Positions 33,486 through 46,113 are shown, numbered from the stretch's first letter. The stretch: 64,000 bases of DNA from Piezodorus guildinii (GCA_023052935.1 CM041294.1:25438641-25502640); one strand, 5' to 3'. Program-made: numbers and translations. The notes: generated by a model from the letters alone, not told the origin.

Positions 33486-34017
33486 CTCGCCGCTTTAGGC
33501 TGCTTCAACACTTACTAGACAAACGGTCAAACCTTCCTCTGAACTACAAAAGGCTCATCTACATGACTATTATAAGACCAATCTGAACTTACGGAGTAGA
33601 GCTTTGGGGCTCTACTAAAACATCAAATTCTTCCCGCATCCAATCCTTACAATCCAAAATCCTTCGTAAAATCCTCAACGCTCCTTACTTTGTCACCAAT
33701 AAATTTATCCATATAGACCTTAATGTTCCCTTTGTTACTGATTTGGCCCGGACCAGGTATCAATCCTTTCATGACAAACTCCATTCTCACTCTAATCCAC
33801 TAGTTTCAATCCTTTCTTTCTCTTCAATTCCTCATAATCCTCCGAGACGCCTGAAAAGGAAATGGTCTAATTTAGAATATTATATTTTAGAGTCCTTCCA
33901 ATGGGAAGCTTCTCTACATGTATATCAAGTCATAGTATTATATAACACATCACATTTACTTGATGTATTTTTGTTAATACAGTTGTAAATACCAATAAAA
34001 TGATTAAAAAAAAAAAA
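33486..34017 (+). pseudogene. Jockey-A LINE, 5'-truncated
   Basis: It encodes RLLQHLLDKRSNLPLNYKRL, IRPI-stop-TYGVELWGSTK (a Trp codon changed to TGA at about 33583), SKILRKILNAPYFVTNKFIH and a decayed C-terminus NPPRRLKRKWSN. The 3' region ends AATACAGTTGTAAATACCAA then TAAAATGATT and poly(A). ATATGAAAT occurs at 33477-33485 and 34021-34029, a possible 9-bp duplication. Only the thumb region of the reverse transcriptase is covered. Confidence 0.85.
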
Positions 34018-34019
34018 TA

Positions 34020-34575
34020 TATATGAAATGAAATGAAAAGTAATTTTAATCTGGGACGAGTAGTCCCCTAAAAATAACAAGAAAAGTACAATATACATGA
34101 TAATTGTCTGGTCGTTTAAGACTTCAGTTTAACAATAAAAGATTGAATTTGTGACAAAGAATAGTATCATCTATATATTTTAAATATTACATATGTTGGG
34201 AAGATTGATACTTTAGGAGATGGAGAAATAGTTGGTGTTTAAAAGTAGACAATGATAAGGCTTTACGAATGGATACAGGCAAGGAATTCCAAAATAGGGT
34301 AGCACGAATAACAAAGGATTTTTTGAAGGAAACGGATCTGTGTGAAGGTATATATACATGTTTATGGGTTGGGATCTAGTGTTTACTGAATGGACAGAGG
34401 AACAAGTGGTAAACATATCAAGAATATAAGGTTTTTTAGTTTTGAAAAATCGGAAGAGACAGACACCAAGGAGGTACTGCCTACGGAAAGAGGGATAGAG
34501 CCAATTTAAATCGGTATACCTTCTAGAGACATGGGAGCTTCTGGGATTCCACATGTGAATCTGATAAGACAATTC
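34020..34575 (-). pseudogene. LINE C-terminus of another family
   Basis: Minus-strand frames contain SFRRQYLLGVCLFRFFK and, after a frame shift, KSFVIRATLFWNSLPVSIRK. The SF-x-x-RA-x-LFWN-x-LP pattern is the known C-terminus of CR1/Jockey-like LINEs. The 3' end lies near 34025 with an ATTTC repeat tail, abutting tail to tail with the plus-strand LINE at 33486-34017. Confidence 0.72.
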
Positions 34576-34599
34576 ATAAGTCTTTTATAATAGTGGTTA

Positions 34600-34975
34600 A
34601 ATATAGTGTAATTGTAATTAAATTGGAAGATTAAATGTGCCATTTAAAAGGTAACAGTTGCAAATCACAAGAAGTAGTCATCTCATAATAAACCAACAAG
34701 TTTAAACATCATCTTTGTATTCCGTCATTTCTCATCAAGTGTGAATTTTTCCCATTCTGGAGTTCTGAAGTTTCACACCTAAAAATCTGTCGTTTTATGT
34801 TTTTGAAATGTATTCTTCTTTGTTTAAATAGGGAAATATTTTTAAACTTTCCAATTCATTTCTGGAAAACCATTAACAAACAAATTTGTTTTCATTCGGT
34901 CCTGTACATGAAAGATAGGTACGAAGCATAATATGCTTTAGTAAATTTGTTATAATTTTAGGTTCTTTGCTTGAT
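34600..34975. other. no gene seen
   Basis: AT-rich, with no coding or repeat signal. Confidence 0.4.
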
Positions 34976-34979
34976 TGAA

Positions 34980-35236
34980 ATTGATCGGATTAAAATTATT
35001 GCGGTTTCACGTGGTTAGAAATTTGATATATCTTTCTAATGACTCCTTATAATTTTTTAGATTTATAGTTTTTGAGTTATTCGAAAAAACAAGTTATTAC
35101 AAGTTGTAGAAACGAAAATTGTCAATTTATTGAAGGATGAATTTCCCCGAAGCTCTATTTGACGCAAGACGGTAAGGGAACCTCTAATAATTTATTTTAT
35201 CTCCATGACTTAATGACTTTCTAATATGAATATAGA
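34980..35236 (-). repeat. Helitron 5' fragment
   Basis: It shares ATAGTTTTTGAGTTATTCGA, a GAAGGATGAATTT block and GACGGTAAGGGAACCTC with the Helitron at 45257-46113. Its minus-strand 5' end TCTATATTCATATTAG is at 35236. The 3' half is absent. Confidence 0.6.
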
Positions 35237-35239
35237 TAA

Positions 35240-35690
35240 AATGGAAAATCCCTACAACCCTCCTCGTAGGTTGAAGCGGCAGTGGCCCAAAGATCTCTTG
35301 TAAATATGTCAGCGTTCCGGCAATCTCAACTCATGCCGTGAATGTATGTGGCGCCTCACGCAGATTCCACTGGCTCGTAAGACCAGTGACGCGGTTGAAT
35401 AGGAGGCGCTGGGATCTCCTGGTATCGGTAATCCCAGGTGCAGTTTCTAAATATTATAAATAGGTATGAATTTGGTTCAGGGTTGTTATTGTTATCTTCT
35501 TTGTATATATATTTTTTTCTTCTTCTTCTTTGTCTTGTCTTTATTAATTATTTTTGTAATTATTTATTTTATTTGTGTTTACTATGTACATATGGGATGA
35601 ATGGTTTATTCTAGCTGTAATACTGATTGCCCCAGAAGGTGGCAGATTTTATTATCTCTGAATAACATTAAAATGAACAAAATAATTCTT
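35240..35690 (+). mobile_element. Jockey-B LINE 3' end
   Basis: NPYNPPRRLKRQWPKDLL and a stop are followed by a long 3' untranslated region with CACTGGCTCGTAAGACCAGT and GAGGCGCTGGGATCTCC. It ends near AACATTAAAATGAACAAAAT. It starts only a few bases from the Helitron end. Confidence 0.75.
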
Positions 35691-35699
35691 TTATAAGCT

Positions 35700-36259
35700 C
35701 CTCAGTTCACGTAACTGTGTATAATGTTACAAATAAAATTATAAACATAAATATTACCATTACGCATTCTTCCTGTATACACTATTCTATTTTGCAAACT
35801 GGATCTCGTGATGAGAGACATATTCATATTGGCTAACACGAACGACTCATGCTTGTACACACGGATATCGTTACAAAAGACTATATATAATCTATAACGC
35901 TAATTGCATTTAGCCCGGGGCTGTTATAAATTAATTAAATGTGAGACTAATGCCAACATTCCCCTATCTTGTTACAACCAGTGCCTTGTGAATAATTCAT
36001 AAATATTTGCAGTTTACGCTCTCCATTCATTAAACCGGTCCTGTTCGTATCCCAGTTCGTAATGTCCCTTGCAAGATGCCAGGGATGACTCCTCTCGTTT
36101 TTAGTACGGGGTATTTTAGAATTTTCAAGTTATGAAGAATGTACCGGTTTCAGAGGAAAATGTCATGTTTGATAGTTGAACTTTATGAAAGAATGTAAGA
36201 GATTTGCTTGGTAAAATGTAAAGACCAAGCCGAAAAAATAAAAAGTGAAAAAAATACAT

Positions 36260-36262
<3 letters not shown>
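35700..36262. other. no gene seen
   Basis: No coding or repeat signal. Confidence 0.4.
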
Positions 36263-36326
<64 letters not shown>

Positions 36327-36330
36327 TATT
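36263..36330. repeat. (TA)n microsatellite
   Basis: A TA run of about 60 bp; a second TA run is at 36411-36452. Confidence 0.95.
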
Positions 36331-36404
36331 TCAGTTGAAATCATATTTTGAGATTTTACTTTTCTGACATTTTTATTTATTCCCTTTCCACAGTAAAACG
36401 TATT

Positions 36405-36452
<48 letters not shown>

Positions 36453-36468
<16 letters not shown>

Positions 36469-37018
36469 AAATTTATTTGTTGTAATTTACTACTATATTA
36501 AAGAACACAATAAGTAAATATGATGAGGAATGAAAAAAAAAAGTCATGAAAATGTCTTGAGAAAGAACTACCCAGTGGTAGCACTTCACTAACTATTTTA
36601 ACTCAGTAGGTCCCGAGGCCACCTTCTTCTCAGTCGCCTTGGAGGGTTATCAGGGATATCTAAGGAAGATAAATTAGGGACAAGTGGATTTGTATGGGCA
36701 GGGAGTGTAGAATGAAAAGAGGAGTATCTATCACGGGCTATGTCCGCAACAAATGGTATGTTAAGGTCATTATGAATGAGTTGATTTGTAACAAAATAAG
36801 GAGCATTCGGGATTTTGGATTGTAAGGACTGGATGCGGAAGGAATTAGATGGTTTCGTAGAGCCCCAAATCTCGATTCCATATGTCCAAATAGGTCTGAT
36901 AATTGTGATGTAGATGAGTCTTTTTTAATATACTGGAAGTTTTGAACGTTAGTCTAGTAAGTGTTGTAGTAATCGATATCTTCGAGCAGTTTCTTGTCGT
37001 TTCAGTCTTGTGTGAGGA
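36453..37018 (-). pseudogene. Jockey-A LINE fragment inserted in TA repeat
   Basis: The minus strand reads IRPIWTYGIEIWGSTKPSN, SLQSKIPNAPYFVTNQLIH and NPPRRLRRRWPRDLLS, with two stops near the start of the segment. The five residues LRKIL usually found between SKI and NAPYF are deleted in frame. Its poly(A) tail lies against a TA microsatellite at the left. It is a decayed thumb/C-terminal fragment. Confidence 0.83.
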
Positions 37019-38390
37019 TATAAATATATATTTAAAAACAAAGTTTTACTTTTTGAATTGTTTTTTATAATTTATTCCAAAAAGCCATTGTTCTCGAGAC
37101 TATTTTTAGAAAGTTAAAGGAACGTTTAAGACTCAGTAGATCTAAACATACGTTCCAGAATAACGTAATGTTTAGGGAAAATAAAAATTAAGGCGATCTA
37201 AGAACATCGAATTGCTAAAATACAAAAGTTTAATCAAAATGTATCTATTTTGTGCTGTTACTTAGATTGAGCTCTATGACTTCGTATTTTTGAAAAAAAA
37301 AATTAAAAAAAAAAAAAAGATACTGCTTAAAATTTTCGATGTTGAAATATTAGACCAGTTTGCTGTATTTTTATGTCTGATTTTGGGTGGTGTTCCTCAA
37401 AACTAATTCAGTCGATATGAATCGAATTTCGAATTAGAGGTTGTCTCAATATTCAGATTTTTAAACCGTGAGATTTTTTTTTTTAATTATTATTATTTGC
37501 CTGTTTCTTTTACGTTTGCCTATTTTCCAAAATCACATTTACTTTCATCTAAAAAGAAATAAAATTCAGATAACTCCATTATTTTAATATATCCAATAGT
37601 ATTCTATTATTTGACTGAGTTGCAATGTTTGATATATTTTGTTTACGTGTAAGTTGGATGCTATTAAGCATCTTATTCATTTCTAGTTAGTAGTTTTTTT
37701 TGTTGTTTTTTTGATGATTTTTTTTTCTCACTTTTGGATAATACGGAGTTCAAAATTCCGCTGGTTTAGATTGTTCGGCTATGTGATAAAAAAAATGTGT
37801 TAAAATGTAAAGAGGGGATTGCATGTGGATTGTGACCACATTAGTTTCATTTATGGATTTAACTAAAAATATTTAACCAATTTCAAGAATATAACAATTT
37901 CGATGTATAAAAATAAATAGGGAAGAAATTGATTTCGTGTGCAGTCATAAAAATGCTTAATTTAGTTGAAAACGTAATTTATAAATAAATTAAGACACGT
38001 ATTAATTTAAGTTTTCTACTGACTGAATTACTTGTAGAAATGTTTAAATGACTGCACCCGGATTCAACTTCTCCCCAATTTATTCACACAGTCAACCTTT
38101 CTCACATCATTATAAATAATTGTATATACAAATAATTGTTTTATCTTGGCTAAGTGGTTTGGTAATATTTTACTGTTCACATTAATATTCACTGGGAAAA
38201 AAACCCTACTCCAAATCTTTGTGAATAAGACAATGTCTTTTCTGGTTATATAATATTTCACAACCTACCTCATTTTTTCTATTTGCTTGACCTTAACGGT
38301 AATTCTTTATTCAACGCTTGATTATTTATCTTCTGAGTTCAGCTGTACTAGTTCTTATGGTTTTTTTTTCTCCGACGTAATTTTTTTTCT
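37019..38390. other. no gene seen
   Basis: About 1.4 kb of AT-rich sequence. The minus-strand frame at 38064-38261 has no recognised domain. Confidence 0.45.
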
Positions 38391-38391
38391 A

Positions 38392-38520
38392 ATTGCTCAT
38401 CTACATGACCATAATCAGGCCTATTGGAACTTACCAAGTAATTTTTGTAGCTCCTCTAAATTATCGAATTATTATATAATATATCATTACAATCTTAAAA
38501 TCCTTTGTAAAACGCAGAAT
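38392..38520 (+). repeat. Jockey-A LINE, very decayed
   Basis: GCTCATCTACATGACCATAA then TCAGGCCTATTGGAACTTAC follows the RLIYMTIIRPIWTYG coding segment with deletions. Confidence 0.55.
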
Positions 38521-38521
38521 G

Positions 38522-38815
38522 ATGGTAACCTAAGGTGTAGTGGCTAGCGTAACAGCGTTGCCCAAGATCCCTGGCTGGTGGGTGACACTAGGATTTTTTA
38601 ATAGAAGTGAAAAATCTTCAGGTATGCCGCTCTTCGGAGGGGAAGTAAAAAGGTGGTCCCGAGCCTATGCCATGTCAGGTATTCGCTAAAGATCCCTTTC
38701 TTAACTAACCTTGGATAAGAACAATTTATATTTAGACGATTCCCACTTTAGAATCGTCCTATTAGCTAAAGTAGCATAACGTGACATTAAATGAATATAC
38801 AAACTAACAAAACAT
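38522..38815 (+). mobile_element. SINE-1 copy
   Basis: It has the head GGTGTAGTGGCTAGCGTAAC, body GGATTTTTTAATAGAAGTG, GATCCCTTTCTTAACTAACC, and a tail with ACAAACTAACAAAACA. The B box region is degraded. Confidence 0.75.
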
Positions 38816-38819
38816 AGGA

Positions 38820-39116
38820 TGTTCCTTACTTAATATTAAAATTATCTTTAATTACTTTTATAATAATATTTTATGGATTTTATTCAATACCTCTAGATAT
38901 GTTTCTCGTTTATCAGTTTCTTCCCATAGCTTCCTTATCATCCTCTGAGCCTTCTGAATAGATGGGCAAGGGACTTTCAAAACTAGTGGAATATTTTTAA
39001 TTGCTTACATATATTTAGGTTTTCAGTGTTTTTTATGATTTTCAAGTTTTAAAAGTCGGTCATGCTGTAATAACACAGCTCTTCATATTAGCTTGTTTTT
39101 TAAATTAATACTTCGA
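38820..39116. other. no gene seen
   Basis: AT-rich, no signal. Confidence 0.4.
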
Positions 39117-39520
39117 GCTTCGGGGCTCTACAAAACCATCTAATTCCTCCCGCATCCAGTCCTTACAATCCAAAATCCTTCGCATAAATCTGAATGCCCC
39201 TTATTTCGTCACAAATCAACTCCTCCATAATGTCTGACCTAAACATCCCATTTGTTGCAGACATAACCCGTGATAGATACTCCTCTTTTCATTCTAAATT
39301 CATTCCGTATTTTATCTTCATTAGATATCCCTGATAACCCTCCAAGGCGAATGAAAAGAAGGTGGCCTCGGAACCTATGCCTTAAAGTAGTTAGTGAAGT
39401 GCAAAAGGAACTGGGTAGTTCTTTCTCAAGATATTTTTATGACTTTTTATTTTCATTCTTCATATTTACTTATTGTGTTCTTTAATACAGTTGTAATTTA
39501 CTATAAATAAATTTATAAAA
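39117..39520 (+). pseudogene. Jockey-A LINE 3' fragment
   Basis: It begins in FGALQNHLIP-type out-of-frame text corresponding to WGSTKPSNSSRIQSLQSKIL. It continues through NAPYFVTNQLLHN and ends DNPPRRMKRRWPRNL. The 3' region has AATACAGTTGTAATTTACTA, AATAAATTTAT and a short poly(A). Frame breaks occur in the middle. Confidence 0.78.
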
Positions 39521-39605
39521 AAAATTATAGAAAATTATAACTGGTGTAAATTTCAATAAGTAAATCAACGAAAAATCAAATAAGAACGATATGGTTCCCT
39601 AGGCA

Positions 39606-39830
39606 TTATGAAGAATAAATTCTTAATAATGAAATAAGGAAATGCGAATAATTGAGGAAAGACGTCATAGAGATAAATATAAATTGAGGCGATGAAGTAG
39701 AAACGTCATTGAATTGAAGGACAGTACATGAAGCCTGCTTCGTTTGGAGGGAATACAGAAATGAAATGAATTGCACCACTTGTATGAATACCAGTCTCAG
39801 TTTCAAAAAAGACGTGTCCTTTTTTAAAAA
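39606..39830 (-). pseudogene. possible LINE C-terminal fragment
   Basis: A minus-strand frame with FISFLYSLQTKQ and NYSHFLISLLRIYSS loosely resembles the FLYK and NY-x-x-SPL-x-R-x-LRLYN segments of CR1/Jockey-like C-termini. No 3' end or duplication is visible. Confidence 0.3.
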
Positions 39831-40379
39831 AATAATTATGACTTTTTATAAATGTTTTTTTTTTCTCTTACAAATGTTGTTGAATTTTTAATCATAAGCA
39901 GCTGAAACGTGAATAAGTATTATGATGAAATATTTCTAAAGATATTCTTTCGTTTGTCTTAATTGCACTAGAAGAAAGACCTTTATATGTACCCACCCAT
40001 AGAATCATACGAAATAGTGACTTTTAGAAGTCTGGGAAATTTATCAGGATTTTTCGGTCAAATTAGTTTGATTTTTTTGTTTTCATTTTTTGGTTGTCTT
40101 TAAAACAGCGATTGTTCACGATTACCTATCTACAGTTGTTTCGAAGTCATTATTTCTATAAAATTATTATCGTTTTTCGGCAAAGATATAAGTACTACAA
40201 ATTTTTGTGTCAAAATTCCTAAACATTGTTATATCCTGTTACTTACATATTTTCTTTAGAAGCTGGTTAAATCAGTTATTATTTATTTACAATATTTCAA
40301 AGACTTAAAACCAAACCAAGCACGATTACTCTAGTAAGACTAGCGTTCATATGTTCCATTTTGTGCCCTACATACACCA

Positions 40380-40382
<3 letters not shown>

Positions 40383-40421
<39 letters not shown>
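40383..40421. repeat. (TA)n microsatellite
   Basis: A TA run of nearly 40 bp. Confidence 0.93.
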
Positions 40422-40426
<5 letters not shown>

Positions 40427-40624
40427 ACATATATTTTTCTTCTTAAATACTATCCTTTGCTTACTTTCTAAGAAAGGGAAACAAAACAATTTTTATAAAC
40501 AATCTTTTCTCTAATATATTAAACTTTTATTACGAACTGTTATAGAATAAACAGCCAAAAGAAATGTTTTTTGTTTTCTTCTGTAATACATTGTAGAGTA
40601 ACTTACAACTATCATATAGTCGTT

Positions 40625-40626
<2 letters not shown>

Positions 40627-40671
<45 letters not shown>
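40627..40671. repeat. long poly(A) run
   Basis: Forty-five A residues with no recognised retroelement body on its left. Confidence 0.93.
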
Positions 40672-40673
<2 letters not shown>

Positions 40674-40784
40674 ATGTCTGGGTCCTTTGATCGGCTCCGA
40701 TTAATTTTATTGTCTTTTAAATTAAAATGATTTGTACTTGTATGTATATTTGCTCCTACATTGCCTTTGTTATGTTTTTTTTCC

Positions 40785-41018
40785 CCACAGTTGGATGGGA
40801 ATAGATTATGTCAGTCGGTATGGCTCTGCTTTTAATCTTAAGATCTCTAAATCAATTCCGGTTCTGACATGATTTTTTTTATTACCTTTCTTGCCGCCCA
40901 TTCAGCCTCTATAAAGTAGTGAGTAACCTTAATGGGTGAAAAAAGTTGGTGGTTAAGCTCGATTTTGCCAAATCTAATCCTGTATCGAATCCTGAATCGT
41001 CATTGGTTAGAGTAGTAT
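40785..41018 (+). mobile_element. SINE-2, old diverged copy
   Basis: CAGCCTCTATAAAGTAGTGA, then AATGGGTGAAAAAAG and a decayed CGTCATTGGTTAG follow the SINE-2 body in order. The head is barely recognisable. Confidence 0.6.
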
Positions 41019-41023
41019 GAATG

Positions 41024-41700
41024 AATGAAAAAAAAGAAAACTTTATTCTAGGACAAGTTCCAATAAAAATTAAATAAGTGTAAAAGAAAAGTAAGGATTA
41101 TAATTTACCATAGAACACAAAGAAAAAACTAATAACATTATTGATTACAATAAATATATACAATTATTTTTAAATGAACCGAAGAAAAAGAGAGAATTAA
41201 AAAATACAATAATATCTTAATGTACTAAACAATTTCCAAATAAAAAAACAACAACAGTAAACTAGATAAAAATAAGAATGTTAATAATATGAAAGTACAA
41301 TTTACTGCCATTGAAGTTAAGCAGTGTAGACATTTTTCACCTCGCTATCCTTAAATTAATTAATATCTGGTTGGGAAGCAAGAAGTTTTCGAAAAAGGAG
41401 ATTTGAAGGATTGTGAAGAAGCATGTCGAATGTTTGATGGAAGAATATTCCGAGCTAAGAAGGAACATCTATATTTTTTAGTTCTGTGGGAAGGCGTAAG
41501 AGGTCAGAAAGACAGGATTTGCTTTCCTGGGTATGGGTTGTGGATTTAAATTGCTCGAGGCTGTAATCACGTGAAAGGGGCTTTGAGAGAGTATGATTTG
41601 ATAAAGAAATGAACCAAGGATGTGATGCCTTCGAATCAAGGGAAATAGTCCTCTAAGACTCATCATAGTGGTGGGATACTGAGGCTTTGGCAACATAAAA
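41024..41700 (-). mobile_element. LINE 3' part with ATTC tail
   Basis: The minus strand ends TTCATTCATTCATAC after an AATAAAG. An upstream frame has FPLIRRHHILGSFLYQI, like the R-x-x-x-x-G-x-FLY segment of CR1/Jockey-like C-termini. The same tail type is at 61216. Confidence 0.48.
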
Positions 41701-44270
41701 TTATAATAAGACTTAATATAACTTTTCCTTCAAATTAACTGATCTCTTAAGCAGTAGCAAAATGAATCGTTACTTAACTAAACAGATCCCATGTGAATCA
41801 TCAGGTGATATCGCCAATTAGTATGAGTAATTGATATATATTATATCCTTAATCCTGTATTTTTAAAATAAAGATATCATTTATTCACTGATTTTGTCAT
41901 CGAAGTATCTCAAAAATTACAATGCTTCTGAAACTAGAATTTTAATAAGGTTCCCCTTCGTGTGCTATTGCCTGAGAAGCTGAAAGAAAAACTCATAATC
42001 TGTACATCTAAAAAAAACGAAGTAGTTATTTGTAAGATAATAAAATTTCTAACCGATGAAAAATCATTCTAATCTGACCAATATCAGAAAACATACTGAA
42101 TTCATAAGAAATATATTCAAGCATATTGGGTTTCGTGCGCAGATTTCCATGTAAACATGTTTAATTAAGTTTTTTTTTAAAGGTTTTTGGCCAAAAGAAA
42201 TTGTTTCGTTTCAGGAACTTAAAATAAATCATTTTTGAAACCTTAGAAAAAAACGTATGTTTTTTTAATGTAGAGAGCTTTATTTTGCGGACGAGTTTTA
42301 ACCAAATGCAAGGATTATGATTAAGAGCTAAAATGGATTGAGTTATTATAGGTATATCTTTTCCTGCTGGTAAGATATTACATTTTTGACAGATTGAATA
42401 ACTGCACTTTTTCTTCTCGTTTTCTACAATCGTTGAAATAGTAAATGCTTTACTGATAACGAATTTTTAGATATTATCTTAAACGCTAAATAGATGTAGT
42501 TATATATATCTTTGTATTACTATCATTATTACATTTCGTTGGATGAGGTATAAGAAACCGATAAATTCTTATCCTTGTATCTCCGAACGGAAGAATCCTC
42601 CCAGAGGTAGAGCATTGTAAATTCTCGACGGGTACCAAATTGGGTTAGGGAGGCAATTTGTTGGCCTGCTGGCTGGGAGGGGGGCGCTGAGGTGAATTTT
42701 AAAATCCTTTAAGGGATGGGAAGGGGGAGCCCCTTTGATATCACGCTGAATCGCCAAACAGTCTCATTAGTCAGTTATGAGCTATTAGTCTTGATCCCTA
42801 ACCTCGTTCTTTTTTTATTTTTTTTAAATTCTACAAACATATCCTGATTTCTTGATTTATTTTAGCACATTGTTGGCCCATTAATATTTACGTAATAATA
42901 GAAATAGTCTAGTAATATAAAAGTTATATGGATTCTGTCATCTATTACTTGATTAACAGTTAATGTAAGGTATTTGCTGACTTGTTAAAGCCTTCTTACG
43001 CTCCAATGTCTACATATATACATGCATTAATATATTTTTGAAAATAATTATTCGTTTTTAAAATACGTACGTATAAGCCAGATTTTAAATATTCTTATTT
43101 CTTTCGTCATAGGTAATATGCTTAATATAACGTACAACTTTTACAGTTTACGCGAAATGTTTTTCCCGCATTTTCTATGTAAATATATCCTAATTTTTTA
43201 AAAGAATATATGTAGAAATTATGTAATACATTTTTAGTAGAAAATTCGTTCAGCAAAATTTTCAGAAACGTTGTTTACTTGTGTATAAAACATTATAATT
43301 TCGTAAATAGAAAAAAATAATTATAATTTTTACTCCTATTAGCTTTTAAACCAGCCAACATATACTAGAAGTAATTTATCGTACTTATTGTGGTTAAAAT
43401 ACATGTTTCATACTCAATATAACTAATAAACCTATATTTATATTTCTTTAGTTAACTTCCATTGATTTAAGAAATCCATCTTCTAGAATATCAATCTCCG
43501 AGGTATATATTATTTTTAAAGTTAGCTTCCCAAATTAGCCAAATTTCTTATTTCTTGTTCACCATTCTGTGTTATTTTTTATTCGTTCCCACATGTTATT
43601 TACCTTAGAGATTTCAATATCTGATTAAATTTCAGTGATGAGGATAGCTTATGCCTCGAAGTCTTATTGTCATGTTTTTTTTTTCTAATATTTTAAATAT
43701 ATATTTATATAGTAATAACCGAATGTGGATATTATGTTTAGCCAAGTAATCATTCAAGGAATTTTTTTTTAGCTTGTTTAAATAACTAGGACTTTCGATA
43801 CAAAATTCGCTCTATTTGCATTCAACATTCTTGTCTCGTATACTAAAAAACATATTTTAAACACAAAGGCCGTGTGACACGTAAGCAGTTATTTAACTTT
43901 GTAAATCGCATATAAATTTCAACTTTAGTTGGCTCAATGCTATTTGCAATCCGGAAGGGTGCTATAAGCATAGCTGAATTAAGGGGAATCGTTTTGTATT
44001 TATATATTTTTTTCTCAGCTAAACCTTAGCATTTCCTTGCTTATCTCCCATCGTTTTTTCTAACTTTGGCCTTGTTTGTTAGTAATAGAAACGTTGCATA
44101 ATGTATAATATCGCCTTGCTTCTTGCGGAGGTTGAGCAGCAACGTGCAGTCAGCAACCTCAATATCAAGCTTTCTCGAAGTCGTCCCTAATTGCCTAGGT
44201 ATCTTCGCTAATTGGAATTTATATATTTTTTTTTAGAAACTTATGGTCAAAGTTAGTGTTAGTCGTATAA
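41700..44270. other. 2.6 kb without recognised features
   Basis: Mostly AT-rich. 42590-42760 is GC-rich (GGGAGGGGGGCGCTGAGG) and has a 62-codon minus-strand frame, but no domain or second copy is seen. Confidence 0.4.
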
Positions 44271-44274
44271 TACA

Positions 44275-45095
44275 TTTTTTTTTAAATATTTATTTATTGA
44301 AATTTACAACTGTAATTTATATTACAACAAGTAAATATGCTAAAAGAAAAATCACATGAGACAGACTACCCAAGTAGAGGACCAACCCAACGGTAGCATT
44401 CCAGAAACTATTTTATACTAGAAGGTCTCGAGGCCATCTTCTTTTCAGACGCCTCGGCGGATTATCAGGAATCGAACAGGTAGCTAGGGTTGAGACTAGT
44501 CGGTTGGGGTGGGAAAGGAGTTTGTCATAGAATGATTGATATCTAGCCAAATCAGCAACATATGGAACATTAAGGTATTTATGGATTATTTTATTTGTGA
44601 CAAAGTAAGGAGCGTTGAGAATTTTTCGAAGGATTTTGGATTGTAAAGATTGGATACGGGAAGAATTCGATGGTTTAGTTGAGCCCCAAAGCTCAACTCC
44701 GTAAGTCCATATAGGCCTTATGATGGTCATGTAGATGAGCCTTTTGTAGTTAAGTGGAAGGTTTGAGCGTTTGTCTAGTAAGTGTTGAAGTAATCGAAAG
44801 CGGCGAGCAGTTTCTTGTCGTTTCAGTCTTGTGTGCTGATTCCACGTGAGACGTTTGTCAAGGAGTCCTAGGTAGCGGATCTGGTCAACAGGGACAAATG
44901 GAATATTATGAAAGGATACTGTAGGACAGGATGTCATTGGCTTACGACGAAGGGTGAAAGTTATTTGGTGAGATTTGTTGGAATTTATTTTAATTCTCCA
45001 ATTCTGACACCATACCTCAAGGTCTCTGATGTGGGATTGAAGGGTTTGAGAGGCAACAGTTGGATCGTTATTAACTGATAACACACAGGTGTCAT
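44275..45095 (-). mobile_element. Jockey-A LINE, best fragment
   Basis: The element starts within the YADD box on the minus strand and ends in a poly(A) run at 44275-44283. TATAATACA (44266-44274) and TATAATAAA (45096-45104) differ by one base and may be the target duplication. Confidence 0.85.
44413..45093 (-). pseudogene. Jockey-type reverse transcriptase, C-terminal part
   Basis: The frame starts at DTCVLSVNNDP, that is, just inside the catalytic YADD box. It continues VWCQNWRIKINSNKSHQITF, IRYLGLLDKRLTWNQH, YKRLIYMTIIRPIWTYGVEL, ILRKILNAPYFVTNK and ends NPPRRLKRRWPRDLLV. This covers palm motifs D-E, the thumb and the C-terminal tail. No stops interrupt 226 codons, and one residue is missing in YLG-x-LDKRLTW. 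Without the endonuclease and first palm motifs it cannot be active. It is the best reference here for the Jockey-A copies at 13187, 33486, 36453 and 39117. Confidence 0.9.
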
Positions 45096-45256
45096 TATAA
45101 TAAATTTAAATTATAATTCGGAGGTAGGTGTCGACCTTCCATATCATTTAAATACTTTATTAAAAGACAACAGTACATACATTCCGAATTTATTTAATCA
45201 TTTAAAAATAAATAAATTATATAATTCGATCTAAAGCTCCCCAATTATACATAATA

Positions 45257-46113
45257 CTAGCTGTACCTCGCGGCTTTGCACGCGACTATTGCATTTTTTT
45301 TTTTTTTTTTTAATTTCTGCGAATTAAGAAAGTTGTTTATTATAACTGTGTTAGGTGAGGTAATACAATATAAATATACTTGAGATAGCAGAGAGTTAAA
45401 CTTTTAACCATGCCTATGTATGACAAATAAATGATTATTGTTGATTGTCAGATATTAATTTTATTCAGTTTAATCTACAATGACAGGCCAGTAGCAAGTA
45501 ACCGTACCTGTGGTTATCTAATACTGACATTTTTGCTTTAAAACACTATCATTCTATACCATCGTCACTCCTGTGTAACACAAATGCGTATTTTTTCCAC
45601 TTGGGGGTGTACCCTTTCAACCGAATAAGCCCGTATTTTTTTATTATTTTTTTAAAACTTAAACGTTTTTCATGCTATTGACCATTTTAAAAACTAACAA
45701 TAATGAAAAATATGAATTTGATAGAAACCTACACACGAAACATGGCTATGAAACGAAATATACCTGAATATATTTGTTATAAGTATTTTAGTATCTATGT
45801 TATTCCTGTTCAGATTAAGACGATTTTTCTTCTAGATAGTTAAAAATTTGATTGTCATTCAAATGAGAACTTATAGTTTTTGAGGATGAGTTTAGTTTTT
45901 GAGTTATTCGAAAACCAATTTTGTTTTACGTTTTAGAAAATATTTTTTTAAATCACTTAAAGGACGAATTTTTCTAAACCCAGCCTTTATTGCACGCCTA
46001 GACGGTAAGACGTACCTCCAGGAGAAATTTCAACTTCACAACCATAGTCGTTTTTGAGAAACTGTGATGACTAGAAAATCGAATGAAATGGGACTTTCTT
46101 TTATAAATATAGA
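45257..46113 (-). mobile_element. Helitron, non-autonomous, complete ends
   Basis: On the minus strand it begins TCTATATTTATAAAAGAAAG after an A (46114). It ends with the hairpin CGCGTGCAAAGCCGCG and then CTAG before a T (45256). 5' TC, 3' hairpin plus CTAG, and insertion between A and T without duplication are the Helitron hallmarks. There is no open frame. A partial copy lies at 34980-35236. Confidence 0.82.
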
